DNA of 64,000 nt from Saxidomus purpurata (taxonomy: Eukaryota; Mollusca; Bivalvia; Venerida; Veneridae). The notes under the pieces were generated by a model that did not search any database, was not told the origin of the DNA, and was given only the letters and a program-made list of their open reading frames with translations. The DNA is taken from positions 30,121,679 through 30,185,678 of the forward strand of contig JAFMSR010000019.1 of the NCBI GenBank assembly GCA_022818135.1, read 5' to 3'. Position numbers and translations under genes: made by a program. This document shows, piece by piece, positions 47,092-58,765 of this stretch (positions within the stretch are counted from its first letter, which is position 1; each line of letters opens with the position of its first letter).

Positions 47092-49673
47092 CTGAAATAC
47101 AATTGACTCTTCAATTAGACTTTTTTTATTTCAGTCTCATTATAATTATATCACACTGCATATAAAATCATATACAAAGTATCACAGTATTTTACATAAG
47201 CACATGTACAAGAGTTATAAGAGACTATGACAAAATAGTCATTATACATTTCAATATCAAATCATTATTCTTTTTTACATGAATACAGCTAAAAACCTAA
47301 AACTCCCTTGCTAATCTTTATATTAAAAACTGCCTTAAAAGGAGAACTTAAGACACTGAAAAGGAATACTCTGCAAATGCATTATTCAAAAATGGGTGTA
47401 AAATAATGGGACTACACTTGATCAGATCAAATGTAGTTTGATTCGCAAAAGGGTTTTAGATGACTTGATACTAAAACATTATTTAGTACATTACTTACAC
47501 AGTTTTCTAAAATAAAAAACAACTCTTAAAATAGTACGTAAGCTGTCCAGTGAACTGCACTGCAACTTAATTCGACTTACACAGGAACATGTATTTATGA
47601 ATCTGCAAGTAGTCAGTATAGATCAACACAAAACATGTCTTTTTATACAATATATTAAATCTTTCATTTCAAATTGCGTAACAGGTTTTGGCAGTAAATT
47701 TTAACAGTTGCTCATTTGAGAGTACAAATACCAATTTTGCATCATCATTCATATCATTAAAATCTTTGTTCATGTGTCAACAGCTTTTTCAAACAATACA
47801 TGTCTATGAGTCTGATATGCAAGACAGTGTAATAACACACGTTTTTCAGTTTCTACATCAGATTTACAGATTGGACAGATTCTTATTTCAACTGGCCATT
47901 GTTCATATCTTCCAGTTTCCAGGCGTATAGGGGCAACCCCACATCTGTACTTAGCTAAAGCTAAACGATGTTTAAGTGGCATAAACTGTGATACATAAAC
48001 TTCAGTTTCAAAATCATGTTTAAATAACATGTATGTCCTGAGTTTATTTCTGCCATTACTATTGATACCTCTTTCTTGTTGTATACAATGCTCCCATTCC
48101 TTAACATAACTATCCATGGAAACATCTTGAATTGTATTTCAGAAACATTTGGATGTCAATACTAAACCATTTTGAGCAATGTCTAACAAATCAATTTTAT
48201 GTAAGTGTTGTTTAAAATAATATTGCCAATTTTTACATTTATTACTAGATTTGTTTTTACAAAAACTAAAGAGTTTATAATTAATTCTGTTGTCATTCAT
48301 ACCAAATAATATATGCCACTGTCTAGATACTGACTTCCGGTGGTCTCCAACCTAGTTCACCATACAGGGCAGCAGTAGGTGTATATTTACCTAAACCTAG
48401 AAAAAAGCTCATTGCTCTACTCTGGCCAGCATTTATACAAGAATAGGGCTTATTGCCCCATACAGAAGCACCATAAGAAATGACTGGCCAAACAATGGTT
48501 TCATACAATTTACTAAAAACTGTATGTGACATTCCACCGATACTCTTTGACTTAGCTATTAAACTGCCCAGTGCTTTACCAGCACTTAGTGCAACAGACG
48601 TATCTGTTATATCAAAATTAAGATGCTCATCTAGTAAAATTCCTAGGTACGTATAATTTTAACAACAATGAAGTTGTGCTCTCCACATGCAAAATTATGT
48701 GTAGTTTGAGCAACAGATGGAGGTCGAAAATGTATAACATTGCTCCTATTATAATAAGTGGATTCATTATCATTGAGTTTACAGAGCACCAGTTTGATAG
48801 TATATTCAACATAAACTGAAGTTCATCAGCACTGTCTGCAATAAGTACAATATCGTCAGCATATAGCAATATACACACCTTTTCATTATCAATAGATTCC
48901 CCTCTACCTGCAGCTTTCATTTTACAAACCAGATCATTCAGAAACAGGTTGATAACGAACAACCCTGTCGTAATCCATTTTACTCTCAAACCAGTCTGTA
49001 TACAACCCATTAATTCTAACACGGGAGGATACAGATCTATAAAGTGACACCAGAGCATTTAGAATATTACCTTTTGCACCCATATCAAATATTTTCTTCC
49101 ATAATAAACTGCGATTTATAAAATCATACGCCTTACGAAAATCAACGAAGGCTCAAAAAGTTGACTGTTTCAATTTCTTTCTTGTCTCTATGCTATTTGT
49201 TAAAGACGTAATATGATCTACAGTATTTCTATTTTTTCTGAATCTATTCTGTTCATCACATAAAATATCATTCCTTTCTGTCCGTTGCAAGCTTGAAGCA
49301 ATCAAGACTGATGTAACCCTATTGGTCATAACTGGTCCGTCCGTTAGCCACATTTACATTTGATATTGCTGCATTAAAATGATATTAATTACAGTTCACA
49401 CTTACCATCCATATAATTTTTAAAAAGACATCAGTCACTGATTTTCACTCCAAAAGTAATAAAGATTGCCATATTTATAACTAAAATAAAAATATTTTAA
49501 TCTGTATAATAATAGTATTCCCATTGAACCTGAGAAAGTCTGTAAAATTCTTCTTTGACTATCCTAGTCATAAATTGGAAATCCAACTTTATGTCCAACT
49601 GTATTCTCATTTACCTCTATCATTAAGAGAAATAACGCCGCTTAACTCATATTTTGGAATAAAAGTTACATAC
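47092..49673 (-). other. First intron of gene D
   Basis: Bounded by the donor GTATGT after 49674 and the acceptor at 47092; both sides match in phase. It contains a decayed LINE. The 600 bases at 47100-47700 hold nothing recognisable. Confidence 0.8.
47700..49355 (-). pseudogene. Decayed LINE in the first intron of gene D, same strand
   Basis: Fragments of a reverse-transcriptase ORF read in order on the minus strand. FRKNRNTVDHI and the following block lie at 49153-49353. ILLYADDIVLIADSADEL, the YADD catalytic box, lies in 48627-49058. AMSFFLGLGKYTPTAALYGE is at 48323-48532. A C-terminal CPICKSDVETEKRVLLHC with downstream His, a zinc-knuckle-like motif common in LINE tails, is at 47770-48117. 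Stops and frameshifts separate all pieces, and the 5' part is missing. Being spliced out, it is probably harmless to the host gene. It is a different lineage from the FADD-type LINE at 37.8 kb. Confidence 0.8.
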
Positions 49674-49719
49674 CTTCTGTCAAAAGCATTACCCAGACTG
49701 CGATGGTGGCGGCTTCCAT
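49674..49719 (-). CDS. Gene D, exon 1: signal peptide
   Basis: ATG at 49719 after GAAG (context AAGATGG) starts MEAATIAVWVMLLTE, then one open base at a GTATGT donor (after 49674). That base plus the two-base start of the exon at 47091 gives Val, and the protein runs into RCQSC. This short hydrophobic leader fits a secretion signal cut near the first Cys. Stops upstream in frame could not be excluded, but size, Kozak context and phase match argue for this start. It also explains why the large exon has no ATG of its own at its beginning. Confidence 0.8.
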
Positions 49720-49739
49720 CTTCTATACAATTCTAGTAA

Positions 49740-50506
49740 TAACTTTAATACATAACGAAGCCTGTTATATCAATGTCTCGAAACATGGCTTAAAACGCAA
49801 TGTATATACATGTAACAGTTTACATTGCTATTGAATATAAAATGTGAATTGTTTCTACATATAATTATTTTCCTTGAAGGAAATGAGGATTAATCAATTA
49901 TTAGGCATATTACACGGAAGAGACTTTATGACAAAAGACAAATGAGTAAGAAACCAGAAATGACTATTTCAGACGTAAATACTTTTATATAAATGTTTCA
50001 GTTGTTGTACTTTCGTTTAAGGGTTTCAGTTGTTAACAAGGCAATTAATGCATCTGTCAGAAAATGAATCACGATTAACGGTATACATGTGTACGATGAA
50101 AATTGACAGCAATTATTACTAAAATGCCTAGATATACAATGTATGTCTTTCGCGTGATATGTAATTGTTATTTACACTTAATTTCAAACGCATAACAGAC
50201 GAGCGCTAACCCAGACCAAAATGATAGTTGTTGGAATGACATACACTGCCCCCATTATGTATCTCTACCTAATCCATGATAAGCAGCGGCATTGAATGTG
50301 TATTCTAACACAAGCGGCTGCTTTTCCTACATAAACATATAGGGAATTTTGATGATAAAGTACAGCACGTTTTTCCAAGGACGACGTGCCTTAAATGACG
50401 TAACGATGTGACGTATGTAAACAAGCGCGTCCAATCGTATCTTGCGTTTTAAGGTTACAATGATGTACTACTACGCGTTAAATGAAGTTCGAAATAATAA
50501 ATTGTT
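49740..50506. other. Upstream region of gene D
   Basis: Should contain the promoter and untranslated leader of gene D. No TATA box stands out. A TGACGTA half-CRE is at about 50410, which is only suggestive. Confidence 0.4.
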
Positions 50507-50644
50507 CCCTATATTTTATCGTTGAATAAAATACAGTCAGTCATTTGTATGCGAAAAATTAAATCACTCGTGCTACGCACTCGTGATTTTATTACTACGC
50601 ATCCAAATTCCTGACTACATTTTATTCAACGGTAAAATACAGGG
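50507..50644. repeat. Long palindrome, MITE-like
   Basis: Left arm CCCTATATTTTATCGTTGAA and right arm TTCAACGGTAAAATACAGGG are inverted copies; pairing continues inward to a centre CACTCGTGCTACGCACTCGTG. Arms are about 65 bases with mismatches. Confidence 0.8.
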
Positions 50645-50869
50645 AGGCACTTAAGTAAAACTGGTGTCATGTCAATAACCAATAAACAAGAAATTACCAT
50701 CATACATGAAGTACAGGATTGTATAATTTACTTGTCAAAGAAAGATAACTGCTACCATATACTCGTTTTACAAGTTCTGTTTACTCTTATTCCTTAGATT
50801 ATAGTCATGGCTTTTAAATGCATTGTTTGGGTCTCAAGTATGTTTCCACATTTAGCACGACCTATATAT

Positions 50870-52100
50870 CTTCAACGTATCCAAATTCTAGGCCGAACCG
50901 TCGTTCTTAGGTTATGGATTGAAAACAGTTTACAACTAAGGATTACTGGTACCTTAACCCTTTAACCTTCTTACATCAAAATGTATGTTGGTCATCTTCT
51001 GACAACTACAAACCAAGCTACTTAATTTGACAAATACATGTATGTTCTCTCAGATATGGATTAGGCACGGTATTTTCAATTAAAGATCAGCGAGACATTA
51101 ACCTTTGATTACTGCATTCAAAAGCGCTAACGAGTTAATTGTAATAACCAACCTCCCTATCAGGTTTAAGGGTCCAAGGTGATTCATTTTTGAGTTATTC
51201 ATAATTATGATCATTGAACCTTGATTATTAATGAAACAGCCTCCAGAGTATAAGGCGGTTTTTACTTGCCATGACCAACTTTCCTTTCAAATATCAGGAT
51301 TTTATGCCCAAACGTTCTTGAATATATTATTGTTCAATGTCATTACAACCTTGACCATTGACCCGCCGTCTTTAAATTCAAAAGGGATTCATCTAGTGAC
51401 CATGACGAACCTTGCGACTCAGTTTGAGGATCGTATGGCCACCCATTATTCCAGTTATTGGTCAGAAACCGTTTACAACTAAAGGTCATCGCGATGTTAC
51501 CCTTTCACAACTGAACTCAAAAGCAATAACGAGTCATTTACTGAATTTGACCAGTTTAGAATCCTAGGTGGTTCATTCTCCAGTTGCTTATTAGAAAACG
51601 CTTCGTGTTTAAGGTCGCTGCGACCTTCGATTTTGATGCAATAGATGCCAACTCTGTGTCATGACCAGCCTACCTTTTTTATTTAAAAGAATACTAGACC
51701 AAAAGCGTTCTGAAATTATTGATCAGAAACCATTTTAAATTACTGTTTAATGACTTTTGAACCACTGACCTCAAAATCAACGAGGGTCATAATATACTTG
51801 TCATGACAAGCCTCCCAATGAACTATGAGAATCCTATGACCAAACATTCTCGAGTAATTGATGGGAAACCGTTTAATTGCCCAAGGTCACTGCGACCTTC
51901 ACCTTTGGATAGCTAAACTAAAAAGCAATAAAGTAGGTGATCTGCTGGTCATTGCCATCCTCCGTATTCAGTTTCAGGTTCCTAGGCCAAATCGTTCTCG
52001 AGTTACTGATCGGAAAGTCGGTCTACCGATGGGCAGACTGACCGATGGACGGATGGACCGACCTGCAGAAGTGTGCAAAACCATATTTCTTCGTAGGGCG
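50870..52100. repeat. Diverged tandem array, unit about 160-170 bases, six or seven copies
   Basis: Each unit repeats, in order, CATGACCAACCTCCC-like sequence, a GTTCTCGAGTTATTGATCGG-like phrase, GAAACCGTTT, then AAGGTCACTGCGACCTTCACC and CAAAAGCAATAA. The clearest copies lie to the right (51480-52050). Tandem units of this size are a known part of bivalve pearl-type mobile elements; the link here is inferred. Confidence 0.7.
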
Positions 52101-52111
52101 TATAATTATAA

Positions 52112-52615
52112 ACAAGACGGCCATGATGACCCAATGTCGCTCACTTGACTATCATTGCGCTTTAAAGCAAGAAAGCTGGTAAAACTGTTATACTCAAGGT
52201 CAGTCATAGGATTATTTTTAATTAAGTTTGCAAAACTGCACAAGTAGTCAAAATTCCATTTCTCTAGCTTGAAATAACAAAACTTCGATGTCAGCATAGG
52301 TCAAAGTTGAAATCTACATTAAAAACTGTACATGTGGTTTAAATTTCACTGTTGTATGTTCAAAATTAGAATGTAGGTCAGTAGTCAAGGTCAAAGTTAA
52401 ATTCAGCAGGTAAAATTATCCATAGAGTTTGAATTTCATTGATGTTGCTTCAAAAACAACAAAGTAGGTCTGTAGGTCAAAGTCAGCCAATGTCGAAGTT
52501 GAAATCAACAAGTAAAACTGTAAAAGTTCATGGTCCAAATTTTCATTGACGAAGCTTCAAACAGTGAGACAAGGACAGCAGGTCAAGGTCAGTCAAAGTC
52601 AAAGTTGGAGGAAAG
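52112..52615 (+). repeat. ACAAGAGGGCC-family copy with a different tandem body
   Basis: The header AACAAGACGGCCATGATGAC with GTCGCTCAC is followed by about four units of 105-115 bases. Each has GGTCA-GTCAAAGTTGAAAT, GTAAAACTGTACATGTGG and AATTTCATTG-like phrases. Confidence 0.7.
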
Positions 52616-52712
52616 GAGAACCCAGGGCATTACAACCGAAAATCCCCTTTTAATGAATGATTTAGTTTTTAAAATTGTAACAAATCAATTAATTAAAGTG
52701 GGATTTTTTTAA

Positions 52713-53063
52713 AGCTGCTCGCTCTCAATTGCCATTGAAAAAAATATTTTTTTCAAAAATGGCATACTAATACATAAATATAAAACTAAAGGCTTACATC
52801 AACAATAGAAGTAAAAATCTAGGTAGAAATTTGCAAAAATCAATTGAAAATGCTGGTTTTACGGCACTGCTACACTATATGTTTGTATTGGAATTTCAAG
52901 AGCGTTTGCAACGCTTTACTATTTGGTAGCGTATAATTTCAAATATACAGATATACTTTACAGGAATTTACACTGGAACCTTTTTATATGACTAATAAAA
53001 GTATGTGTTCTAAAATATATTATTTTATTACAGTTTTTCACCAAAATCAGAGAGCGAGTAGCT
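52713..53063. mobile_element. TTAA-flanked MITE, copy 2
   Basis: TTAA at 52709-52712 and 53064-53067; inverted ends AGCTGCTCGCTCTC and GAGAGCGAGTAGCT. Shares GAGCGTTTGCAACGCTTTA and GGTAGCGTATAATTTC with 44528-44864. No coding capacity. Confidence 0.88.
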
Positions 53064-53317
53064 TTAAAGAGAATGTTAAGTTATCTGTTATGATTATAAT
53101 ACAGAGAAACTAATACACCGGTCACTAAAGAAATATCATTCAGGAGCTTAAAATAATACCGTATAAACCCTTTACGGTACAAAACATAAAAAACCCGAAC
53201 ATCTGGTAGCGCCCGAGAACTGTTATGAATCCAGAGTAATTATACTTCTTAGCCAGTGACTAATAGTCAATATTTCGAGTAAGATATCTAATAAGAGAAA
53301 GCAAGAACTGTACCTTG

Positions 53318-53482
53318 TTGTTCGAAACTTTAACCGACTATTAAGCCAACCGTCGATTAAATTTTGATTGAAAAAATGATTCTCGATGGTCTACATTAGG
53401 GGAACATTTTAAATTCAAAGAGATCCTGGGAGTTTAAAGTTAACAAACTGTTAGCTCACTCGACAATTAGAGTTTCGAACAA
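53318..53482. repeat. Short inverted-repeat element
   Basis: TTGTTCGAAACT at the left and AGTTTCGAACAA at the right, 165 bases apart, with weaker pairing inward. Possibly a MITE; no target duplication seen. Confidence 0.45.
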
Positions 53483-53542
53483 TTGGGTCCTTATGCACAT
53501 GTTACGGTACGGACTTAATCACAATTGGTGATACAATGTGTA

Positions 53543-53650
53543 GGCGGCCGGAGAGCATTCGCCTGGACACGAAAGGTCCGGCATTCGCGTCCCGGTCAGG
53601 GTGCATATTTGTTACTCACCCCGTGACAAAATGTTCCTGTGGAAAACAAC
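53543..53650 (+). mobile_element. Decayed tRNA-like SINE head
   Basis: CCGGAGAGCATTCGCCTGGA, then CATTCGCGTCCCGG, where a B box has mutated. Related to 35432. Confidence 0.5.
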
Positions 53651-53659
53651 CAACTTGAA

Positions 53660-55914
53660 GACAATTTTTGTTTACCATAAAAAATACCCTTCGGATTTGC
53701 AGATCACAATTTCAGGTGCTAATTCCGAATGATAGGATAGAAAATGTACCTTCCTTTTAGTTCTGAGGTCATGTGACCGTAGAACTAATTCAAGCTTTTT
53801 GTCATGCTTACTGCTTCGAATTCTTCATATGCTAAAACTAGAAAAGGGCCGTACGTAGTGGGGTTTGGGGAGGTTGCTAGTGAATGCAACGGTACCTGAG
53901 AAAATATTTTCATAACGAAATTTAAATCAATATTAGAATGGTAAAATGCATGTACAATGGCATCAAAGTTCTCTGCCTTTAGTTTCATTTACAAAGGCTG
54001 CTCACTGAATACTGAATGTTAAATTCAGAAAGAAGATGTTTGAATAGAGACTTTCATCTAGCTTGAACATTTGTATCAAAGCTCCGTAGTTTATAAACTA
54101 CGAACCATTTTGAATTTAAATTTAAATGTTCAGCACAAATGCGGTCAGCAGTTTAAGCGCTCTGATTTTTTATTGGTGAAAGTCGCCATGTTTTCATTTT
54201 GATTGGTTGATTCTTGCGCAGTTTAGAAACTCGGACGTTAGTGTAAATAAATACATTAAAGCTTATAAATATTTGAGGTTTCTAGTAGGGAATAGTATAT
54301 TACTTACAGAGTTGTATTCATTTTAATTTTTAATTCGTTATCAATTTCATGCGAGTAAATAGCTCAAATGATATAAAACTCGGACTTCATTGACTTCACG
54401 TCGATTTTTTCAGCTGACTTCACGTCGATTATTTTCTTTAATGCACTACCCTTATTATTGCCTCAAACCCTGGTAACAACCAATAATACCGTTAGATGTT
54501 TCTGAGTAAATGTCACTATACGTTATTATGAAGCATTGGCTAGATAACAATGTGCAAATACAATACCATATAAGGCCCAGGGCTGTGTAAAGTCGCATCT
54601 TTAATCCCGCGACTTTTTCATTCACATTGAGATTCTCTGGGGAAAAGGACGCTCAAAGATTACAAGGTAAACATTTATAATGTTATTTGATTTTTTAACG
54701 TGATTTATTTAAAATTAAACAACATTACGCTGCTACTAAACATTTTTTGGGACTGAAAATACAGAGGCGGCTTCTCTGCTTATAGTGTGTCCGTTCGACT
54801 CTGACCAGGTGACTTATTTCCATCAACATTTCACGGAGAAAAAAATATGCAAAAACCAAAAGCATATTGCATATATCATCTAATACTATAAACTTGTAAA
54901 ACTTGATTTTTTGTGACGTTTTATGTGTAAACTTGAGATATTCTGAAATTAAACACTGGTTATTTAAACTACTTGGAATACTGGCTTCTCTTCTAAACCT
55001 CACGACCCGATGGGGACCTTGAGATATGTCGAGAGTGTAAATTTAAAATATAACGTGTTTACAATCGATTGATTTAGAAATAGTCTACTGAATGGTTTTT
55101 CAAATGTTTTGAAAGCACAACGATAAACAGTGATAAAGAATTTCCGCACTTTTTAATGCTTATACATGTTTGGTTTCTGAACAAACTTTTTGAAAAGTCT
55201 TGAAAAAAAGTCTGAGTCAAATAATATCAATGAAACTTTAAGATGTCAAACAATTGTAGTTCCCCCGTGCTATTTTGCTAATCAACAGAAATTTCTTTCA
55301 TATCTATTCTATAAATTTGCAGATCAATCGATCTTTAAATTTATAGAATATCTGTAGAGTTGCAGATTATCTGTAAATATAGCACTTTCCTAGATCTGTC
55401 AATATGTAAACAAAGCACCATGATCTGGCCAGGTTGTATTAGGGTACATAGATAAAAAGATTCAAGTTCCTGTCGGAAACCATCGATAACTGACAGTTAT
55501 TTGGCCATATCCGCAAAGCATCTTAGAAAAGAAAAATCACCAGTTCACAGCTATTTTCTGGGGTTTTTTAAAATTTTCCTTGAGCTGTTTTCCTCTTCAA
55601 ACTAGTGACTGCATGTCAGGCTGTAGTGAGGAATGAATGTTATTATTTTTTGCAGATTGTTTTGCATAATTGCGGATTAATAATCATGTGAAGTGTATTT
55701 TTCAAAGATAAATACTAGCTCAGATAAAGCGTTTTTCCCTTTTATTCTGAACTAAAACCGCGATAACCTGTCAAATTTCTTAACAGAGGCTTTTTCATCT
55801 TTAAATTTGGACTTTTCTATTAATTGTGTAAACATGTAAAGAGGAGCCCACTGAATTTTTACTTACTGGGTAGCGAACACTTCATCTCGTGTTCAGACTA
55901 CAATAATAATTATT
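53660..55914. other. Gene-free stretch
   Basis: No exon recognised. Minor features: the palindrome GTAGTTTATAAACTAC at about 54088 and a short duplication of GACTTCACGTCGATT near 54395 and 54418. Confidence 0.45.
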
Positions 55915-57200
55915 TGCAGGCTGATCATGATCTGCACTGGTCACAAAGGCCGAATCGTTTGCCGCCACTGGGAAAGGCTTTATTGGAAAGATAGACTTCA
56001 GTTTAGAACATTTTTAAGACGTTTAATGGAATAAGGAAGCAAGCATATTTAAAGACAGTCTTTAAAACTAAAGATCATCATATTCAGATTACATATTTTT
56101 CTTATCTTGACAACACTGAAGATAAAACACTAAATGGAAGTCTTCCGAACGTTTTAGGGTGTGTGGTTGCCTTAAAGTTATTATCAAAATAGATTTTGTT
56201 TCGAGATTTTGTATGTTTCCAATTGTTTCTTGAAACCTGTTACTCTCGTGGATGATTCCTACTACAGTTTTCTTGAATCTTTATTAGAATTATACATATT
56301 TACAGGTACACAATATTCGAGTGAAAAACTTGTTATAGCGCTGAATCAGCTGATTGCCACCAGCCCACACACGCAGAGGTGCATATCCCCCTGTAGGTGG
56401 ATGTCGATCATGATCTACACAGGTCGCGAAGACAGACTCAGATTCCATTTACCGGTTAGTGTACATTTATTTATTTTAAACTGATTGCATAAGCTGAACG
56501 TATTCACAATAATCGTCCGTAGAATTGTTTAGACTTATATGCTTTCTATTTATAGAACATGATGTTTATGATCTACATTAGTCGAGAAGGCCGACGCACT
56601 TGTCGTCTGCCGTTTTTTTTAGACTCGTTTAATTTACGTTTATTAGCTTATGCTAATTGAAATTGTTAAGAAATGGCGACACAATAGTCATGGTTGGAGC
56701 AATTGTTGATTATTATGGACACTTGTCGAAAATGCTGACGCAGACGTCATTACTTTACATTGACTGAACCCTCTTATTAATACATATGATACTGAATCAG
56801 GTTATTGCACACTGCCGACCTACATCTGCTTATCATGATTAACATGGTTAAAGGTACACAAATTTTGTATGCAAGACATCAAACAATATGATGCGGATAT
56901 ATCATCCGGTTGTCTCGTGCCGTGCAAAGCTGATCACGGTCTTTAATGATGTCAATGCAGACTCGTTTGTTATATATAACACATGTATTTCACAGTTCAT
57001 ATACAATCAAATTTAATATTTATGGCAATCAAAATGAATTTAAAAAGTTTCAAGATGAAAAAACGTACTTTTATAAATACAATGCAAGCTTACAAATATA
57101 GACTCATTTGTGAAATTTACAAAAGAATAGTTGGTACCGATCAAACGATTGCAACATGACGTCATCGATGGGTAAGCTGATTATGATCTACACTGGTTAA
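55915..57200 (+). repeat. Spaced array of a CTGATCATGATCTACACTGG motif
   Basis: Variants of GATCATGATCTACACTGGTC followed by GAAGGC-GA-CG appear near 55922, 56406, 56563, 56708, 56838, 56931 and 57176, mostly 100-250 bases apart after the first. This looks like a very decayed tandem array of a dispersed repeat. Confidence 0.6.
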
Positions 57201-57281
57201 GTAAAACGGCTTTGTCCGTCATAAGGTTAAAGAAGTTGCAAGAGAGAAGTTATACTGCTCCACTGTGTACATCGTTGATGG

Positions 57282-57540
57282 CTGTCATCGACCGATCCAA
57301 AACGAGGCACTCTTGAAGTATGTTATAAACTGTACGTTTGCTGTAAACTGTCACCGACCGATCCAAAACGAGGCACTCTTGAAGTATGTTATAAACTGTA
57401 TGTCTGCTGTAATTTGTCACCGACCGATCCAAAACGAGGCACTCTTGAAGTATGTTATAAACTGTATGTCTGCTGTAATTTGTCACCGACCGATCCAAAA
57501 CGAGGCACTCTTGAAGTATGTTATAAACTGTATTAGCTGT
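57282..57540. repeat. 66-base tandem repeat, four nearly exact copies
   Basis: ACCGATCCAAAACGAGGCAC begins copies at 57291, 57357, 57423 and 57489, exactly 66 bases apart, with only a few changes. The length is divisible by three, so both strands are open over it. Confidence 0.95.
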
Positions 57541-57704
57541 AAAGCTTCATAGTCTATTAGCGAATATTTTAAACGTTCAATATGTATGCTCTCGCTACTT
57601 GTTGAATAAAGGTAACATAATAAGTCAGAGCCACTGAAGACATATTCATTAAACTATGAATGTTTAACATTGTGTATGCAAATGTATCGGAACTTTTTTT
57701 GCTG

Positions 57705-57790
57705 TTGTGGCGGAGGTCCATGCATTCTTACTTTCAACGCTAGGCGATGTGGCAGCACGGTTCAGGTTCGAATCCTGGTTTCATGTCGTG
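57705..57790 (+). mobile_element. tRNA-like fragment with a B box
   Basis: A perfect B box (CAGGTTCGAATCCTGG) is present, but the upstream half does not fold as a tRNA. Likely SINE remnant. Confidence 0.4.
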
Positions 57791-57850
57791 TAATTAACTA
57801 ATAGTTATTGTAGATAAACAGAGATTTCCTGAGGGTAGGCATACGACTTC

Positions 57851-57868
57851 CTAGATGACGTCATCTAG
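57851..57868. promoter_or_regulatory. 18-base palindrome with a CRE core
   Basis: CTAGATGACGTCATCTAG is a perfect palindrome containing TGACGTCA, the site bound by CREB/ATF factors. No gene start is recognised nearby, so any role is speculative. Confidence 0.3.
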
Positions 57869-58184
57869 ATGGATGCAGCTTGTCATCTTATATTCTCTAC
57901 GTGGAATCTTGTGAAAGATGTAGCTGTTTAACCGACAGTCCGTTTACTCACTGCACGTTGTTCACGGGATCAGACGGAAGACGAGACTGCAAAGCAATTC
58001 CATGATCTTACACCTGAGGTAAATATAATAAATATATAGAATGACAGTTTCATTTCTATGTATGGGTGATTTTATATCTTTCACATTTGATGTGACGACA
58101 TTAAAATATTAAGGGAATAGTATCCCGATTTTTTATCTATAAATGATATGGAAGATTTTTTATTCCCAAATGTACAGGCGAAGA

Positions 58185-58430
58185 AATATCCGGCGTCCAT
58201 TGGCGAGTTGTTAAGAGTCGATGATTTGAAATCATTGTGACTCACTGATTTAGTGTAATGGGTTCGATCCCTGCTACCGCGAACATGTCTGTTAATGTGA
58301 GAAAGCTGGCAGTTTCTTATGGAAAGACATTAGTCTAGTACCGTTTCTTCCCGGCAACGATGGTTAGCTAAACTTCCCGTCTGTGGAAATGACAGAAATA
58401 CCGTCGAAACGGGTGTACAACCCCCAAAAA
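58185..58430 (+). mobile_element. SINE with tRNA-Ser-like head
   Basis: The head has TTGGCGAGTTGTTAAGAGTC, an anticodon arm GATGATTTGAAATCATT (TGA in the loop), an extra arm and a B box (GGGTTCGATCCC), as in tRNA-Ser(UGA). The body has GAAAGCTGGCAGTTTCTTAT and CCCGGCAACGATGG and ends in an A-rich tail. The body matches the fragment at 24280. Confidence 0.8.
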
Positions 58431-58466
58431 AGAAAAAAAAAAAAATTTGTATTTTTTTTTTAAATA

Positions 58467-58514
<48 letters not shown>

Positions 58515-58765
58515 TATTTCTTTTTTTTTTTTTTTCCCCGTAAAATACAGATTCTATAACAAAATCATCGAACATTATAAATGAATCTTACATTTACTTT
58601 CAGGTACTAAACTGGGAGATCCAGTCAGAACTTGATATCCGGTCAAAACTGGGGGCCCCACCAAAAAATAAAAACCCCGGCCAACCTTGGGGGAGGAGAG
58701 GCGCCACCCCCCCCCACCCCCCCCCCTTTTAAAAAAAAAAATAAAAAAAAAAAAAAAAAAATTAT
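58431..58765. repeat. Homopolymer-rich patch
   Basis: Long runs of T (about 58470-58545), then unusual strings of C, G and A (58645-58760). No other patch in the window is this extreme. Assembly or polishing error is possible. Confidence 0.75.

Noticed and set aside
57250..57552. Open frames of 82 and 95 codons on both strands
   Set aside because: They arise from the 66-base tandem repeat and have no other support.
1229..58277. Functional tRNA genes at the many A-box/B-box sites
   Set aside because: None of the candidates closes an acceptor stem and an anticodon stem together, and all run into SINE bodies.
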